Shown in pieces: positions 43,003 to 52,507 of a stretch of 64,000 bases of DNA. The position numbers and the translations under genes were made by a program. The first letter of the stretch is position 1, and the number at the start of each line of letters is the position of its first letter. Below the pieces are notes generated by a model. The model was not told the DNA's origin. It worked only from the letters and a program-made list of their open reading frames with translations, and did not search any database. Source of the DNA: Humibacter sp. RRB41 (GTDB lineage Bacteria > Actinomycetota > Actinomycetes > Actinomycetales > Microbacteriaceae); assembly GCF_022761015.1 (NCBI RefSeq), contig NZ_JAKWJQ010000007.1:100103-164102 (forward strand), in the 5' to 3' direction.

Positions 43003-44100
43003 GTGCTCGAAACACTCTCGCTGATCTTCATGTATGTGGCCATGGCCCTCTATGCGGCCGCGTTCGTCGCGTTCGCACTCGATCTGGCGCGGCGCAGTGC
43101 GCGGGCCACGATTCCGGCGTCCGTTCCCAGTGCCGTCTCACGTCGTTCCGCCGATGCAGAAGACGTCGTCTTCGTCGAAGCGGGAGCCGTGCGAGCGGAT
43201 GCCGTGGCCACGACGACCGCGACGGTCACGCGAGAAGGCGGCGAGGCATCCGATTCAGGTGACGGTGCCGGCAGACTCGGTGCCATCTCGCGTCTGAGCT
43301 CCCGTGTCGAAGACGACGTGCACGGCGACAACGTCACGTCGACGAGCCTGCGCGTGGCAATGGTGCTCACCATCGTCGGATGGTCGGTGCATCTGCTTGC
43401 CGACGTCTTCCGCGGGGTCGACGCGGGGCGCGTGCCGTGGGCCAACATGTGGGAGTTCTCGATGACGGGCACACTCGTCATCGTCGGCATCTTCCTGCTC
43501 GCCAACCTGCGCTTCGACGTGCGCTACCTCGGCACGTTCGTGATGGGCCTGGTCTGTGTACTGCTGATGGTCGCCACGACGAAGTACTACGTGCCCGTCG
43601 TGCCGTTGCCGCCGGCGCTGCAGTCGTACTGGCTGGTCATCCACATTCTGGTGGCCATCCTCGGTACAGCGTTCTTCGCGCTGGGCTTCGCTCTGTCGGT
43701 GGCGCAGCTGCTGCAGGTGCGGCGTGAGAGCCAGGTCGCGCAGGACAAGCCGACCCAGTTCAGGTTCCTCGCAACCCTGCCGACGTCGGGCACGCTGGAG
43801 AACCTGGCGTACCGGGTCAACATCGTCGGCTTCATCTGCTGGACCTTCACCTTGATCGCCGGTGCGATCTGGGCCTCGAAGGCCTGGGGCGTCTACTGGA
43901 GCTGGGACACCAAAGAGGTCTGGACGTTCATCATCTGGGTCATCTACGCGGGCTACATCCACGCGAGAGCGACTCGCGGATGGCGCGGCACCCGGTCGGC
44001 GTGGTTGGCCCTCGTCGGCTTCTCGGCCGTGATGTTCAACTTCGGTGTCGTGAACGTGTTCTTCCACGGCCTGCACTCCTACAGCGGCCTGACCTCGTAG
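43003..44100 (+). CDS. ccsB: Cytochrome c biogenesis protein CcsB (ResC)
   Basis: 365 aa. Haem-handling membrane protein; the tryptophan-rich haem motif WGVYWSWDTKEVWTF is at about residues 295-309, with conserved His in GWSVHLLADV, VIHILVAILG and FFHGLHSYSG. An unusual hydrophilic insert (about 30-115) separates helix 1 from the rest. GTG start, AGGA upstream. Last gene of the operon. Confidence 0.95.
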   Translation: MLETLSLIFMYVAMALYAAAFVAFALDLARRSARATIPASVPSAVSRRSADAEDVVFVEAGAVRADAVATTTATVTREGGEASDSGDGAGRLGAISRLSSRVEDDVHGDNVTSTSLRVAMVLTIVGWSVHLLADVFRGVDAGRVPWANMWEFSMTGTLVIVGIFLLANLRFDVRYLGTFVMGLVCVLLMVATTKYYVPVVPLPPALQSYWLVIHILVAILGTAFFALGFALSVAQLLQVRRESQVAQDKPTQFRFLATLPTSGTLENLAYRVNIVGFICWTFTLIAGAIWASKAWGVYWSWDTKEVWTFIIWVIYAGYIHARATRGWRGTRSAWLALVGFSAVMFNFGVVNVFFHGLHSYSGLTS

Positions 44101-44110
44101 AAGCCTTGCC

Positions 44111-45310
44111 TCAGAACAGCGAGGCATGCGCCAGTCGACGTACTGCCGGGGAGAAATGTCCGTAAGCGCCGACTCCGCCGAGCGGGGCCAGCACGGACAT
44201 GATCGGGTCGATGGTCTGGGAGACCATGTCCGTTCGATCCGGGGCGTACGGTCGCTCGATCGGCCCGAGTTGTTCGGCACCGAGCACCACGACCTGTTCG
44301 AGCCTCGAGACGTCGGACGCGCTTCCATCGGCGATAGCCAGCAGCGCCAGTGTCGATGAAGCCGAGTGCGAATACCCGTCCGATGGCGGCCTCAACTCAC
44401 GTTTCAGGTCAGCCACGACGTCGCGCGAACGGCTCGCGATGGAATATCCTCGCGCGGTGGCGATTACCCTTCCACGAAAGCGTCGTGCGTAGCCCAGCCT
44501 GCGAGTGAGATCGCCGAGTCGCCGTCCAGGGCTCACCATGTCTGGGGTGACCAGCTGCCACTCGAGCTCGGCCTCGAGGTCACCGAGGGTGGCGTCGTCG
44601 AGCCACCCATCGTCGGCCTGCTCCACCCCGTTCGATCCGAGACGTTCGACGAGCCGCCGAAATCCGACGGCGAGCGACGCCATCGTTGCGTCATCGAATC
44701 GCGGTTGTTGAAGGAGGGCTGCGTCCTCGAGATGAGCGCGCAGCCTCAGGCGGCTGCTGGCGGGCAACGCCTCCAGCAGCCCCACCAGTGGCGATCCGCT
44801 CCGGATGTCGTCGCCGAGCATGCTCGCGCGCTTGGCCGGCGTGGGGACGTATCCGTATGCCAGCTCCAGTTCGTGCTGCACGTGGTCGGCACGAAAGGGT
44901 GCCAGCCTGCTTTGCCAGTCACCTCGCGTCGACGACTTCAGTGGGCTCTCGGGATTGTTGATCATCGTCACCCATGGCTCCCCGACGACGGCGCGTCGGG
45001 AGCCCAGCCGGCGAATCACGTACCTGTCTGAGATGCCGGATGTCTCTTCGCCGCGAGGCGTTCCGTAGTCGGAGAATCGATCGCCGTCTCCCGAACCCGG
45101 GTCGTCATCCGAGTCGAGAGCGAGATGCCAGGGGGAGTCTTGGTCGTATGAATCGCACCCCATCGAGAGGTTGAACGCCGAGTGCAACCAGGAGGACGGA
45201 GCATCCTGTGGCAGGTCGAACGTTCGTGAGAATGTCGGATCGCCAGGATCGGTTACGTGCACCCGCATCATGCGATCAAGAGGGCTGTCTTCCCAGAAAT
45301 CGTCGAACAT
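44111..45310 (-). CDS. Hypothetical protein, orphan
   Basis: 399 aa, soluble and acidic. It starts MFDDFWEDSPLDRMMRVHV. The region WVTMINNPESPLKSSTRGDW and the N-terminal VHVTDPGDPTFSRTF faintly recall pRiA4b ORF-3-like proteins, but not enough to assign. GC and codon use look somewhat lower in GC than the neighbours (more GTT, CAT, TCA), which suggests a recent arrival between two core operons. Function unknown. Confidence 0.6.
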   Translation of the reverse strand: MFDDFWEDSPLDRMMRVHVTDPGDPTFSRTFDLPQDAPSSWLHSAFNLSMGCDSYDQDSPWHLALDSDDDPGSGDGDRFSDYGTPRGEETSGISDRYVIRRLGSRRAVVGEPWVTMINNPESPLKSSTRGDWQSRLAPFRADHVQHELELAYGYVPTPAKRASMLGDDIRSGSPLVGLLEALPASSRLRLRAHLEDAALLQQPRFDDATMASLAVGFRRLVERLGSNGVEQADDGWLDDATLGDLEAELEWQLVTPDMVSPGRRLGDLTRRLGYARRFRGRVIATARGYSIASRSRDVVADLKRELRPPSDGYSHSASSTLALLAIADGSASDVSRLEQVVVLGAEQLGPIERPYAPDRTDMVSQTIDPIMSVLAPLGGVGAYGHFSPAVRRLAHASLF

Positions 45311-45447
45311 GTGGCGACGCTAGCGATCGGGAATGCGCCTTGTGGGCACAGCGGTCGTCGACGTGCAGAAACTCGGTGGGACCGACTTGTGGAGGGAGAC
45401 CTTTCGATCCCATTCCGCTGCGCGATCGAGTAGAAGTACTAGTTTCA

Positions 45448-45484
45448 CCCCCAGCTCCCTGAGCGAGCACAGCGAGTCGATGGG
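45448..45484. repeat. REP-like palindrome, second copy of the CCCCCAGCTC type
   Basis: CCCCCAGCTCCCTGAGCGAG then CACAGCGAGTCGATGGG, a near-copy of 26556-26592. Lies between two minus-strand genes. Confidence 0.6.
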
Positions 45485-45502
45485 TCGAGCCCTCCGCTTT
45501 CC

Positions 45503-46768
45503 TTACTCCACAACGGCAGTAGGGCGCGTCGCCGACGTCATGCACTCGGTGACGGATGCCTTCGGCCGCCCAGCGAGCACAGCGACGGCGATCGTCGCGA
45601 ACGCGAGCAGTAACAGCACGGGCCCGACCAGGTCGAGGCCTGCGCTGATGCCGAGCTCGGTGGCGAGCACTCCGAGGCCGACCGACGTCACCACCTGGCC
45701 GATGTACGCGAACAGGTAGACCATCGAGAGCGTGCCCGCCCTGTGGTGAGGGGCTGCGTTCGCGGCGATCAGGCCGAGTCCGCCGAGGAACAGCAGACCG
45801 CTCGCGCCGCCGAAGATCAGCGATGCTGCGATGAAAAGCGGGAGCGAGGAGGTGTAAGCGCTGCCGACGAGGGCGATGACCGTCAGGCCTCCGAGCACGC
45901 CGCCCACGATGGTCGAGGTGCGGGGAGGCATCCGTCGAAGACTGATCGACACCACGCCGCTCACGGCGGAGCCGATGGCGAGAACGATTCCGGCGGTCAG
46001 GGCGTTGTCGGTGTGCAGCACGTCCTTCACGATCTGGGCGCCGAGCGAGATGAACACCGAGCCGACGGCGAAGCTGAGCGTGATCGCAAGTGCCGCGGTG
46101 GCCAGGATGCCTCGAATCGCCCGCGGCACGCGGATGGGCCGCGGGCGCCACGCCGGCAGGCTGGTGTCGCGTACATGGCGCGGCAGGAAGACCGCGGCGA
46201 CCGCCACCAGAACGACGACGCCGAGCAGCACCCAGAACGTCAGCGCTCGCGGCGCGGGACCGTACTGCACGAGCGCGCCTCCCACGACCGTGGCGAGTGT
46301 CAGGCCGATGGCGATCGCGACCGTGTTGACCGTGCTCGCCCGCTTGCCGGTGCGATCGAGTTCGACGAGCGCTGCGCCGGCTGGGCTGAGCGAAAGGCCG
46401 ACACCGAGTCCCTGGAAGACCCGGCCGACGAAGAGCCACTCCACGTTCGGCGCAAGGGCGAAGACGAGCACGCCGATGAAGATCGAGGCCAGCCCGAGCA
46501 GAATCGCCGTGCGGCGCCCGATGTGGTCCGACAGATCGCCGAAGAGCAGCAGCACGACGATCAACACGAGCGGGTACACGGCGAAGACAGACGTGGTCAC
46601 GGCGGGAGGCAGACTCCAGATGCGCTCGTAGAGCGGGTACACCATGGCGGGGGAGCCGCTCGCCCAGAGTGCGACGACGATCACGGCGCCCGCCGTCCAG
46701 AATGCGAGCGGAGCGCGGCCGGGTGCCGATGGCATCGTCGTATCGACTTGCTGCTCTGTCGCCGTCAT
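45503..46768 (-). CDS. MFS transporter
   Basis: 421 aa, 12 predicted helices. Motif A between helices 2 and 3: GDLSDHIGRRTAILLG; FVGRVFQGLGVGLSLSPAGAAL follows as motif C-like region, typical of drug/proton antiporters (DHA1). AAAGGG precedes the ATG. Substrate unknown. Confidence 0.9.
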   Translation of the reverse strand: MTATEQQVDTTMPSAPGRAPLAFWTAGAVIVVALWASGSPAMVYPLYERIWSLPPAVTTSVFAVYPLVLIVVLLLFGDLSDHIGRRTAILLGLASIFIGVLVFALAPNVEWLFVGRVFQGLGVGLSLSPAGAALVELDRTGKRASTVNTVAIAIGLTLATVVGGALVQYGPAPRALTFWVLLGVVVLVAVAAVFLPRHVRDTSLPAWRPRPIRVPRAIRGILATAALAITLSFAVGSVFISLGAQIVKDVLHTDNALTAGIVLAIGSAVSGVVSISLRRMPPRTSTIVGGVLGGLTVIALVGSAYTSSLPLFIAASLIFGGASGLLFLGGLGLIAANAAPHHRAGTLSMVYLFAYIGQVVTSVGLGVLATELGISAGLDLVGPVLLLLAFATIAVAVLAGRPKASVTECMTSATRPTAVVE

Positions 46769-46896
46769 GCGCTCGCCCTTTCACAGGACGAGTCGACGCC
46801 CGCCCTTCATCGGCGGCGCCGTTGCCGTGAGCTTGAGGCAACCACACACCACCGACGCGCATTCCCGAAGGGACAGCAGCCGTGTGACGAACGAGC

Positions 46897-47931
46897 TCAG
46901 GCGGCCGACTCTGCGAGCACGCGGTAGCAGCGCTCGACGCGGGCCATCCACCAGGCGCGTCGATCGGCATCCGCTGCGTGTTCGGCCAGCAGCGTCTCGT
47001 CGGCCTCGACGCGACGCACGGGGATGGCGCCGTCGACGGGCGTGAGCGGCTCGCGCGTGACATCCGCAGCCAGAAGTGCTGCTGTGCCGAGCCCGCAGTC
47101 GAAGTCGAGTCTCGGCACGGATGCCGCCAGCATCGCCCCCATGGCGAGCCCCACCGACGTGTCGATCGCGCTCGACACCACGATGGGCAGCCCGGCGAGC
47201 GAGATGATCTCGAGCGCCGAACGGATGCCTCCGAGCGGCTGCGCCTTCACGATCAGCACGTCAGCTGCTCCGGCCCGCGCCACCGCGAGCGGGTCTGCTG
47301 CCTTGCGCACGCTCTCGTCCGCCGCGATCGGGATGCCCATGTACTTCACGCGCCGCCGCACGTCGGCCAGCTCGTCGACGGTCGCGCACGGCTGCTCGAC
47401 GTACTCGAGGTCGCAGGCGGCGAGTGCGTGGATGGCGTGCTCCGCCTCGTCGACGTTCCAGAGGCCGTTCGCGTCCACGCGGATGCGGCCCTCGGGCCCG
47501 AGCACCTCGCGCACGGCGGCCACACGGGCGATGTCGTCCGCCAGCTGCTGTCCAGGCTCGGCGACCTTCACCTTCGCTGTACGGCAGCCCGGGAACCTCG
47601 CCAGCACGGATGCCACGTCGCCGGCCGCCACGGACGGCACCGTCGCGTTCACGCGAACGCTGTCACGCACCGGCTCGGGGTCATCGCCCCAGCCGAAGTC
47701 GAGCGCGGCCGCGAGCCACGCGGATGCCTCCCGGTCGCCGTACTCCACGAACGGCGAGAACTCCGTCCAGCCTCTTGGACCGCGGGTCAGGAACGCCTCG
47801 CGAACGGTGATGCCGCGAAACTTCGTGACCATCGGCAGCGCGACGACGTGCGCCTCCGCGAGCAGGTCTTCCAGCGGCGGAAGGTCGGCCGCCGGCATGG
47901 CGGCGGGCACTGCGGCGTGCGGCTCAGGCAT
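46897..47931 (-). CDS. menC: o-Succinylbenzoate synthase
   Basis: 344 aa, enolase superfamily; dehydrates SHCHC to OSB in menaquinone synthesis. Catalytic pattern: AKVKV (Lys), RVDANGLWN (metal Asp), YVEQPC (Glu), AADESV (Asp), VKAQPLGG (Lys). Start taken at ATG 47931; a GTG two codons upstream (47937) is possible. First of the men genes in this window; the others lie downstream on the plus strand. Confidence 0.93.
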   Translation of the reverse strand: MPEPHAAVPAAMPAADLPPLEDLLAEAHVVALPMVTKFRGITVREAFLTRGPRGWTEFSPFVEYGDREASAWLAAALDFGWGDDPEPVRDSVRVNATVPSVAAGDVASVLARFPGCRTAKVKVAEPGQQLADDIARVAAVREVLGPEGRIRVDANGLWNVDEAEHAIHALAACDLEYVEQPCATVDELADVRRRVKYMGIPIAADESVRKAADPLAVARAGAADVLIVKAQPLGGIRSALEIISLAGLPIVVSSAIDTSVGLAMGAMLAASVPRLDFDCGLGTAALLAADVTREPLTPVDGAIPVRRVEADETLLAEHAADADRRAWWMARVERCYRVLAESAA

Positions 47932-48016
47932 CTTCACAGTCTGGCACCGCCAGCACAGCCGACGTGTGTGAGGCTGGTTCTCGCGCCCGAACGCGCATCG
48001 TCTCGAGGAGGAACCG

Positions 48017-49237
48017 ATGACACTGGACCTGGAAGCCGTTTACAAAGACCTGCACAGGCATCCTGAGCTGTCGTTCCAGGAGCATCGCACCGCGAAGATC
48101 GCAGCCGACGGTCTCAGAGAACTGGGTATCGAGGTGATCGAGGGCATCGGACGCACCGGCGTCGTCGGCGTTCTGCGCAACGGAGATGGCCCGACGGTAC
48201 TGCTGCGCGCCGACATGGATGCCCTCCCCGTCGAGGAGGAGACCGGCCTCGACTACGCGAGCACGCAGCGCGCCACCGACCCCGACGGCGCTGACGTGCC
48301 GGTGATGCACGCGTGCGGACACGACGTGCACGTGACCTGCCTGCTGGGCGCGGCCGAGGTGTTGGCGGCCTCGCAACCGGAGTGGAACGGCACAATGGTG
48401 TTCCTGTTCCAGCCGGCGGAGGAGCTGGGCTCCGGGGCGCTCGAGATGATCGCCGACGGCCTCTACGACCGAGTGCCGAAGCCCGACATCGTGCTCGGCC
48501 AGCACGTCGCGCCGGCGCCCGCCGGAGTCGTGGGCGTGCACGCCGGACCCGCGTTCGCCGCCACGGACGACGTGCGGATCACGCTGCACGGCGAAGGCGG
48601 CCACGGGTCGCGCCCTGAAGCGACGATCGATCCGATCGTGATGGCCGCAGCGACGGTCATGCGGCTGCAGACGATCGTGTCGCGCGAGATCGCCGGCGGG
48701 GAGACGGCCGTGGTGTCGGTCGGCACGCTGCACGCCGGTACCAAGGTCAACATCATCCCGCCGGATGCGACGCTCGGCATCAACATCCGCACGTACGACA
48801 CGGGAGTACGTGACCGCGTCGTGTCCGCGATCACGCGCATCGCCGAGGCCGAGGCGGCGGCATCCGGGGCGACCAGGGCGCCGGATGTCGAGCTCACCGA
48901 CTCGTTCCCCGTGCTGTACAACGACGAGGAGGCGACGGCCCGCACGATCGGTGCCTTCGTCGCTGCGTTCGGTGAGGCACGAGTGATCGACCCTGGCCGT
49001 GTCACCGGCAGCGAAGACGTCGGCGCCCTCGCGACGGCGGTCGGCGTGCCGATCGTCTACTGGCTGCTCGGCGGCGAGGATCCGGCGCGCTTCACGAGCG
49101 GACTGGTGAACGGGACGACGGATGCCGACATCCCGTCGAACCACTCGCCGCACTTCGCGCCCCTGCCGCACCCGACCCTCGAGGTGGGTGTGCAGGCCCT
49201 GGTGACCGCCGCCCGCGAGTGGCTATCGGCCGCCTGA
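48017..49237 (+). CDS. M20 family amidohydrolase (hippurate-hydrolase type)
   Basis: 406 aa. Metal-site motifs: LLRADMDALP, MHACGHDVH, FQPAEELGSGA, and the lid-domain GEGGHGSRPE. Removes an acyl group from an N-acyl amino acid or similar amide. GAGGAGG precedes the ATG at 48017. Divergent from menC; not part of menaquinone synthesis as far as known. Confidence 0.92.
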   Translation: MTLDLEAVYKDLHRHPELSFQEHRTAKIAADGLRELGIEVIEGIGRTGVVGVLRNGDGPTVLLRADMDALPVEEETGLDYASTQRATDPDGADVPVMHACGHDVHVTCLLGAAEVLAASQPEWNGTMVFLFQPAEELGSGALEMIADGLYDRVPKPDIVLGQHVAPAPAGVVGVHAGPAFAATDDVRITLHGEGGHGSRPEATIDPIVMAAATVMRLQTIVSREIAGGETAVVSVGTLHAGTKVNIIPPDATLGINIRTYDTGVRDRVVSAITRIAEAEAAASGATRAPDVELTDSFPVLYNDEEATARTIGAFVAAFGEARVIDPGRVTGSEDVGALATAVGVPIVYWLLGGEDPARFTSGLVNGTTDADIPSNHSPHFAPLPHPTLEVGVQALVTAAREWLSAA

Positions 49238-49274
49238 CACCCGCCTGCGAAGTCTCGCTCCTAGGCTTGAGGGC

Positions 49275-50222
49275 ATGAGCGAGCGCGTGCAGGTATCCGA
49301 GCTGTTCGATCCGAGCGTGTGGACACTCGCTCCGATGGGCGAGGCGTTCACCGACATCACGTACCACCACTCGAACGACGGGCGCATCGCCAGGGTCGCG
49401 TTCAACCGGCCGGAGGTGCGCAACGCGTTTCGCCCGCACACCGTCGACGAGCTCTACACCGCGCTCGACGACGCGCGCCAGAACCCGCGGATCGGCGTCG
49501 TGCTGCTGACCGGGAACGGTCCGAGTCCCAAGGACGGCGGCTGGGCGTTCTGCTCGGGCGGGGACCAGCGCATCCGCGGACGCGACGGGTACAAGTACTC
49601 CGATTCCGAGACGGCCGTCGTCGACGGCGCGGGAGGAACGGCTGACAAGGTGGGCAGCCACGGTGCCGTCGGCCGCCTGCACATCCTCGAGGTGCAGCGG
49701 CTCATCCGGTTCATGCCGAAGGTCGTGATCGCCGTCGTGCCCGGCTGGGCCGCCGGCGGTGGGCACTCCCTGCACGTGGTGTGCGATCTCACGATCGCCA
49801 GCGCCGAGCACGGCAGGTTCAAGCAGACGGATGCCGACGTCGGCTCCTTCGATGGCGGTTACGGCAGTGCCTACTTCGCCAGGCAGATCGGGCAGAAGTT
49901 CGCGCGTGAGGTGTTCTTCCTCGCCCAGGAGTACTCGGCGCAGCGGGCGTACGAGATGGGCGCGGTGAACGCGGTCGTGCCGCACGGCGAGTTGGAATCG
50001 ACGGCAATCGAATGGGCGCGCACCATTCTTGGCAAGTCGCCGACCGCCATCCGGATGCTCAAGTTCGCGTTCAACGCCGTCGACGACGGCATGGTGGGCC
50101 AGCAGGTGTTCGCCGGCGAGGCGACGCGGCTCGCCTACGGCACCGACGAAGCGGTCGAGGGGCGGGATGCCTTCCTCGAGAAGCGGGACCCCGACTGGTC
50201 GTCCTTCCCCTGGCAGTACTGA
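49275..50222 (+). CDS. menB: 1,4-Dihydroxy-2-naphthoyl-CoA synthase
   Basis: 315 aa crotonase-fold enzyme, closing the second ring from OSB-CoA. Markers: VAFNRPEVRNAFRPHTVDEL, GWAFCSGGDQRIRGRDGY, VVPGWAAGGGHSLHVVCDLT, and SFDGGYGSAYFAR. ATG is 7 nt after TAGGCT (49262-49267), leaderless. Confidence 0.97.
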   Translation: MSERVQVSELFDPSVWTLAPMGEAFTDITYHHSNDGRIARVAFNRPEVRNAFRPHTVDELYTALDDARQNPRIGVVLLTGNGPSPKDGGWAFCSGGDQRIRGRDGYKYSDSETAVVDGAGGTADKVGSHGAVGRLHILEVQRLIRFMPKVVIAVVPGWAAGGGHSLHVVCDLTIASAEHGRFKQTDADVGSFDGGYGSAYFARQIGQKFAREVFFLAQEYSAQRAYEMGAVNAVVPHGELESTAIEWARTILGKSPTAIRMLKFAFNAVDDGMVGQQVFAGEATRLAYGTDEAVEGRDAFLEKRDPDWSSFPWQY

Positions 50223-50285
50223 CTGGCCGTGCTGGCTGGCCGCACCGAGCCGCTGTGCCGGCCGGCCGCACTGAGTGGCTGTCTC

Positions 50286-51170
50286 TCAGCGGACCTTCGG
50301 CGCCAAACCCTTCACGAACGTGGCGAACGCGGCGGTGTCGGCGTAGCCGAGGTTGGTGCTCGGAGGCGTGTAGGCCTTGCCGTTGACGATGATGGTCGGG
50401 GTTCCGAAGCCGGTCGCAGGAACCGTGACCTTCGAATTCGGGAACGTCGTCCCCGGTGGCGTGATCCGGTTCGTCGCGGCTGTCACCCAACCCTTGAATG
50501 TCTCGTCGTTCACGCACGCAGAGACATGGGCGCCGTCGGCGCCGGCCGACTTCATGGTCGCCAACAGCTGCGTATTCGAGCGACCATTGCTGCCTTCCTT
50601 CGGCTGGTCGCCGTAGAACGCCGAGTTGACGGCCCAGAAGTCCTTCGGGTCGTACTGCGCGACGCAGGCCATCGCGTTGGCGGCACGTGACGAGTATCTG
50701 TTCCCGCTGGAAAGCCGATCGAGAATCGACACGGGGTGAATCTCGACCGTCGCCGTTCCAGCATTCAGCCAGCCGCTGATCTGAGGGTCGTTCGCCTCCT
50801 CGAACTGTTGGCAGACGGGGCACTGCAGGTCCTCGTACAGGGTGATGTGCGCCTTGCCGTCGTCCGCCTGTTTCGTGGGCGTCGGCGAGCCGCCGTTCGG
50901 AATCGCTGCCGTCGGAACATAGCTCGTCGTGCTCGTCAGCAGGATGCCGTCGCTGAGCATGTTCTGCGGCCCCGCCGTCTGCGGCGGCTTCGCGACCTGG
51001 ATGACCACGAGAACGATGACAAGCAGCACGACGAGAATGCCGGCCCCGATCGAACCCTGCAGGATGAACCTTCTCCGCCTCGCCTTCTTCGCGGCCTCCT
51101 CCCGCATCAGGCGAGCGTGCTCGCGTGCTGCGTTCCGACGGGCCTTCTTGGCCGAGGAGCTGTTCGTCAC
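50286..51170 (-). CDS. DsbA-like membrane-anchored thiol-disulfide oxidoreductase
   Basis: 294 aa. A basic cytoplasmic N-terminus, one helix (about 35-60), then a thioredoxin-fold domain outside with CPVC at about residues 116-119 (EDLQCPVCQQFEE). Resembles the actinobacterial DsbA/protein-folding oxidases (thioredoxin_4). GTG at 51170 is 7 nt after TAACCT (51178-51183, minus strand), leaderless; the frame is open upstream. Confidence 0.9.
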   Translation of the reverse strand: MTNSSSAKKARRNAAREHARLMREEAAKKARRRRFILQGSIGAGILVVLLVIVLVVIQVAKPPQTAGPQNMLSDGILLTSTTSYVPTAAIPNGGSPTPTKQADDGKAHITLYEDLQCPVCQQFEEANDPQISGWLNAGTATVEIHPVSILDRLSSGNRYSSRAANAMACVAQYDPKDFWAVNSAFYGDQPKEGSNGRSNTQLLATMKSAGADGAHVSACVNDETFKGWVTAATNRITPPGTTFPNSKVTVPATGFGTPTIIVNGKAYTPPSTNLGYADTAAFATFVKGLAPKVR

Positions 51171-51268
51171 GCGCTCAAGGTTAGGCGTTAGGGCGTCGGC
51201 TGCCGTCCTAGTGAGGCGAACGGCGGGGCCGAGTTCAACCGTCGGCGTCGCGGCGATAGCGTTGAGAC

Positions 51269-52483
51269 GTGAGTCGCCAGCTGGTCGCCATCGATGCGGA
51301 CGACCCGCACGCCGTGTATCGCGCGCTCCGCGACGCATTGACAGGAGATGGACCTGCGGTGCTGCCACGACAGGCCGGACGAGAGCCATCCGAACGATCT
51401 GGCACTGCGCCGCAGAGCGTTGCGCTCGTCGTCGAGACTTCCGGCTCAACCGGCACTCCGAAACGAGTGGCGCTGAGCGCTGACGCACTGCTGGCGAGCG
51501 CCGCGGCATCCGCGGGCGCGGTCGGCGGTCAGGAGCCCGGCGTCGCCAGGTGGCTTCTCGCCCTTCCCGCCCACTACATCGCCGGCGCGAACGTGCTCGT
51601 CCGCTCCATCGCAGCGGGCACCGAACCGGTCATCCTGCCGCCCGGACACTTCGACCCGCTCGCCTTCTGCACCGCCGCCGCGACTCTCGACTCCGATCAG
51701 AGCTTCACATCACTGGTACCGGTGCAACTCGCGCGTCTGCTCGAGGTCGCCAGGCCGGGCGGCTTTGCGCTCGACGTGCTCCGCCGCTTCCACGCCATCC
51801 TCATCGGCGGTCAGGCGCTGCAGCCCGAGCTTCGCGAACGTGCTCTCGACGCCGGCCTGCGCATCGTGCGCACCTACGGATCCAGCGAGACCGGTGGCGG
51901 ATGCGTCTACGACGGCATGCCGATCGGCCCCGTGCATGCCCACGTGGCCGACGGCCGCCTCGAACTCGCCGGCCCGGTGCTCGCCGAGGGTTACCTCGAC
52001 GACGAAGGCTCCATCGACCGTGACCGTACGGATGCCTCGTTCCATACGGCAGACGGCGTGCGCTGGTATCGCACCGGCGATCTCGGCACGGTGGACGACG
52101 ACGGTCGGGTGCAGGTCACGGGCCGCGCCGACAACGTCATCATCTCGGGAGGCGAGAAGGTGTCGCTCGATGCGGTGCAGGCATCCGTTCGCAGGCAGCG
52201 AGGGCTGAGCGACGCGGTCGTCGTGGCCACGGCCAGCGACGAGTGGGGCCAGGTGCCGATCGTGATCGTCGAAGGCGAGCCGCCACTCTCGCTTGCGCAC
52301 CTGCGAGCAGCGGTGCAATCCGAGCTCGGCAACGCGGCGGCGCCGACCGGCATCGTGTCCGTCGAGCGGATGCCGCTACTCGCCTCCGGCAAACCGGATC
52401 GCGTCGCCCTCGCGCGACTGGTCGCATCGCAGAACACCATCGAAAAGGGTGTCTCAGATAACAGCACAAGAGACGCGACCTAA
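51269..52483 (+). CDS. menE: o-Succinylbenzoate-CoA ligase
   Basis: 404 aa AMP-forming ligase. ATP loop ETSGSTGTPKRV (about 58-69), YGSSETGGG, YRTGDLG, GRADNVIISGGEKVSLDAV and the C-terminal catalytic Lys in ASGKPDR. Shorter than most acyl-CoA ligases, as usual for actinobacterial MenE. GTG is 6 nt after TAGCGT (51257-51262), leaderless. Confidence 0.95.
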   Translation: MSRQLVAIDADDPHAVYRALRDALTGDGPAVLPRQAGREPSERSGTAPQSVALVVETSGSTGTPKRVALSADALLASAAASAGAVGGQEPGVARWLLALPAHYIAGANVLVRSIAAGTEPVILPPGHFDPLAFCTAAATLDSDQSFTSLVPVQLARLLEVARPGGFALDVLRRFHAILIGGQALQPELRERALDAGLRIVRTYGSSETGGGCVYDGMPIGPVHAHVADGRLELAGPVLAEGYLDDEGSIDRDRTDASFHTADGVRWYRTGDLGTVDDDGRVQVTGRADNVIISGGEKVSLDAVQASVRRQRGLSDAVVVATASDEWGQVPIVIVEGEPPLSLAHLRAAVQSELGNAAAPTGIVSVERMPLLASGKPDRVALARLVASQNTIEKGVSDNSTRDAT

Positions 52484-52507
52484 CGTGCGTCGATATGATG
52501 CCCCCTT

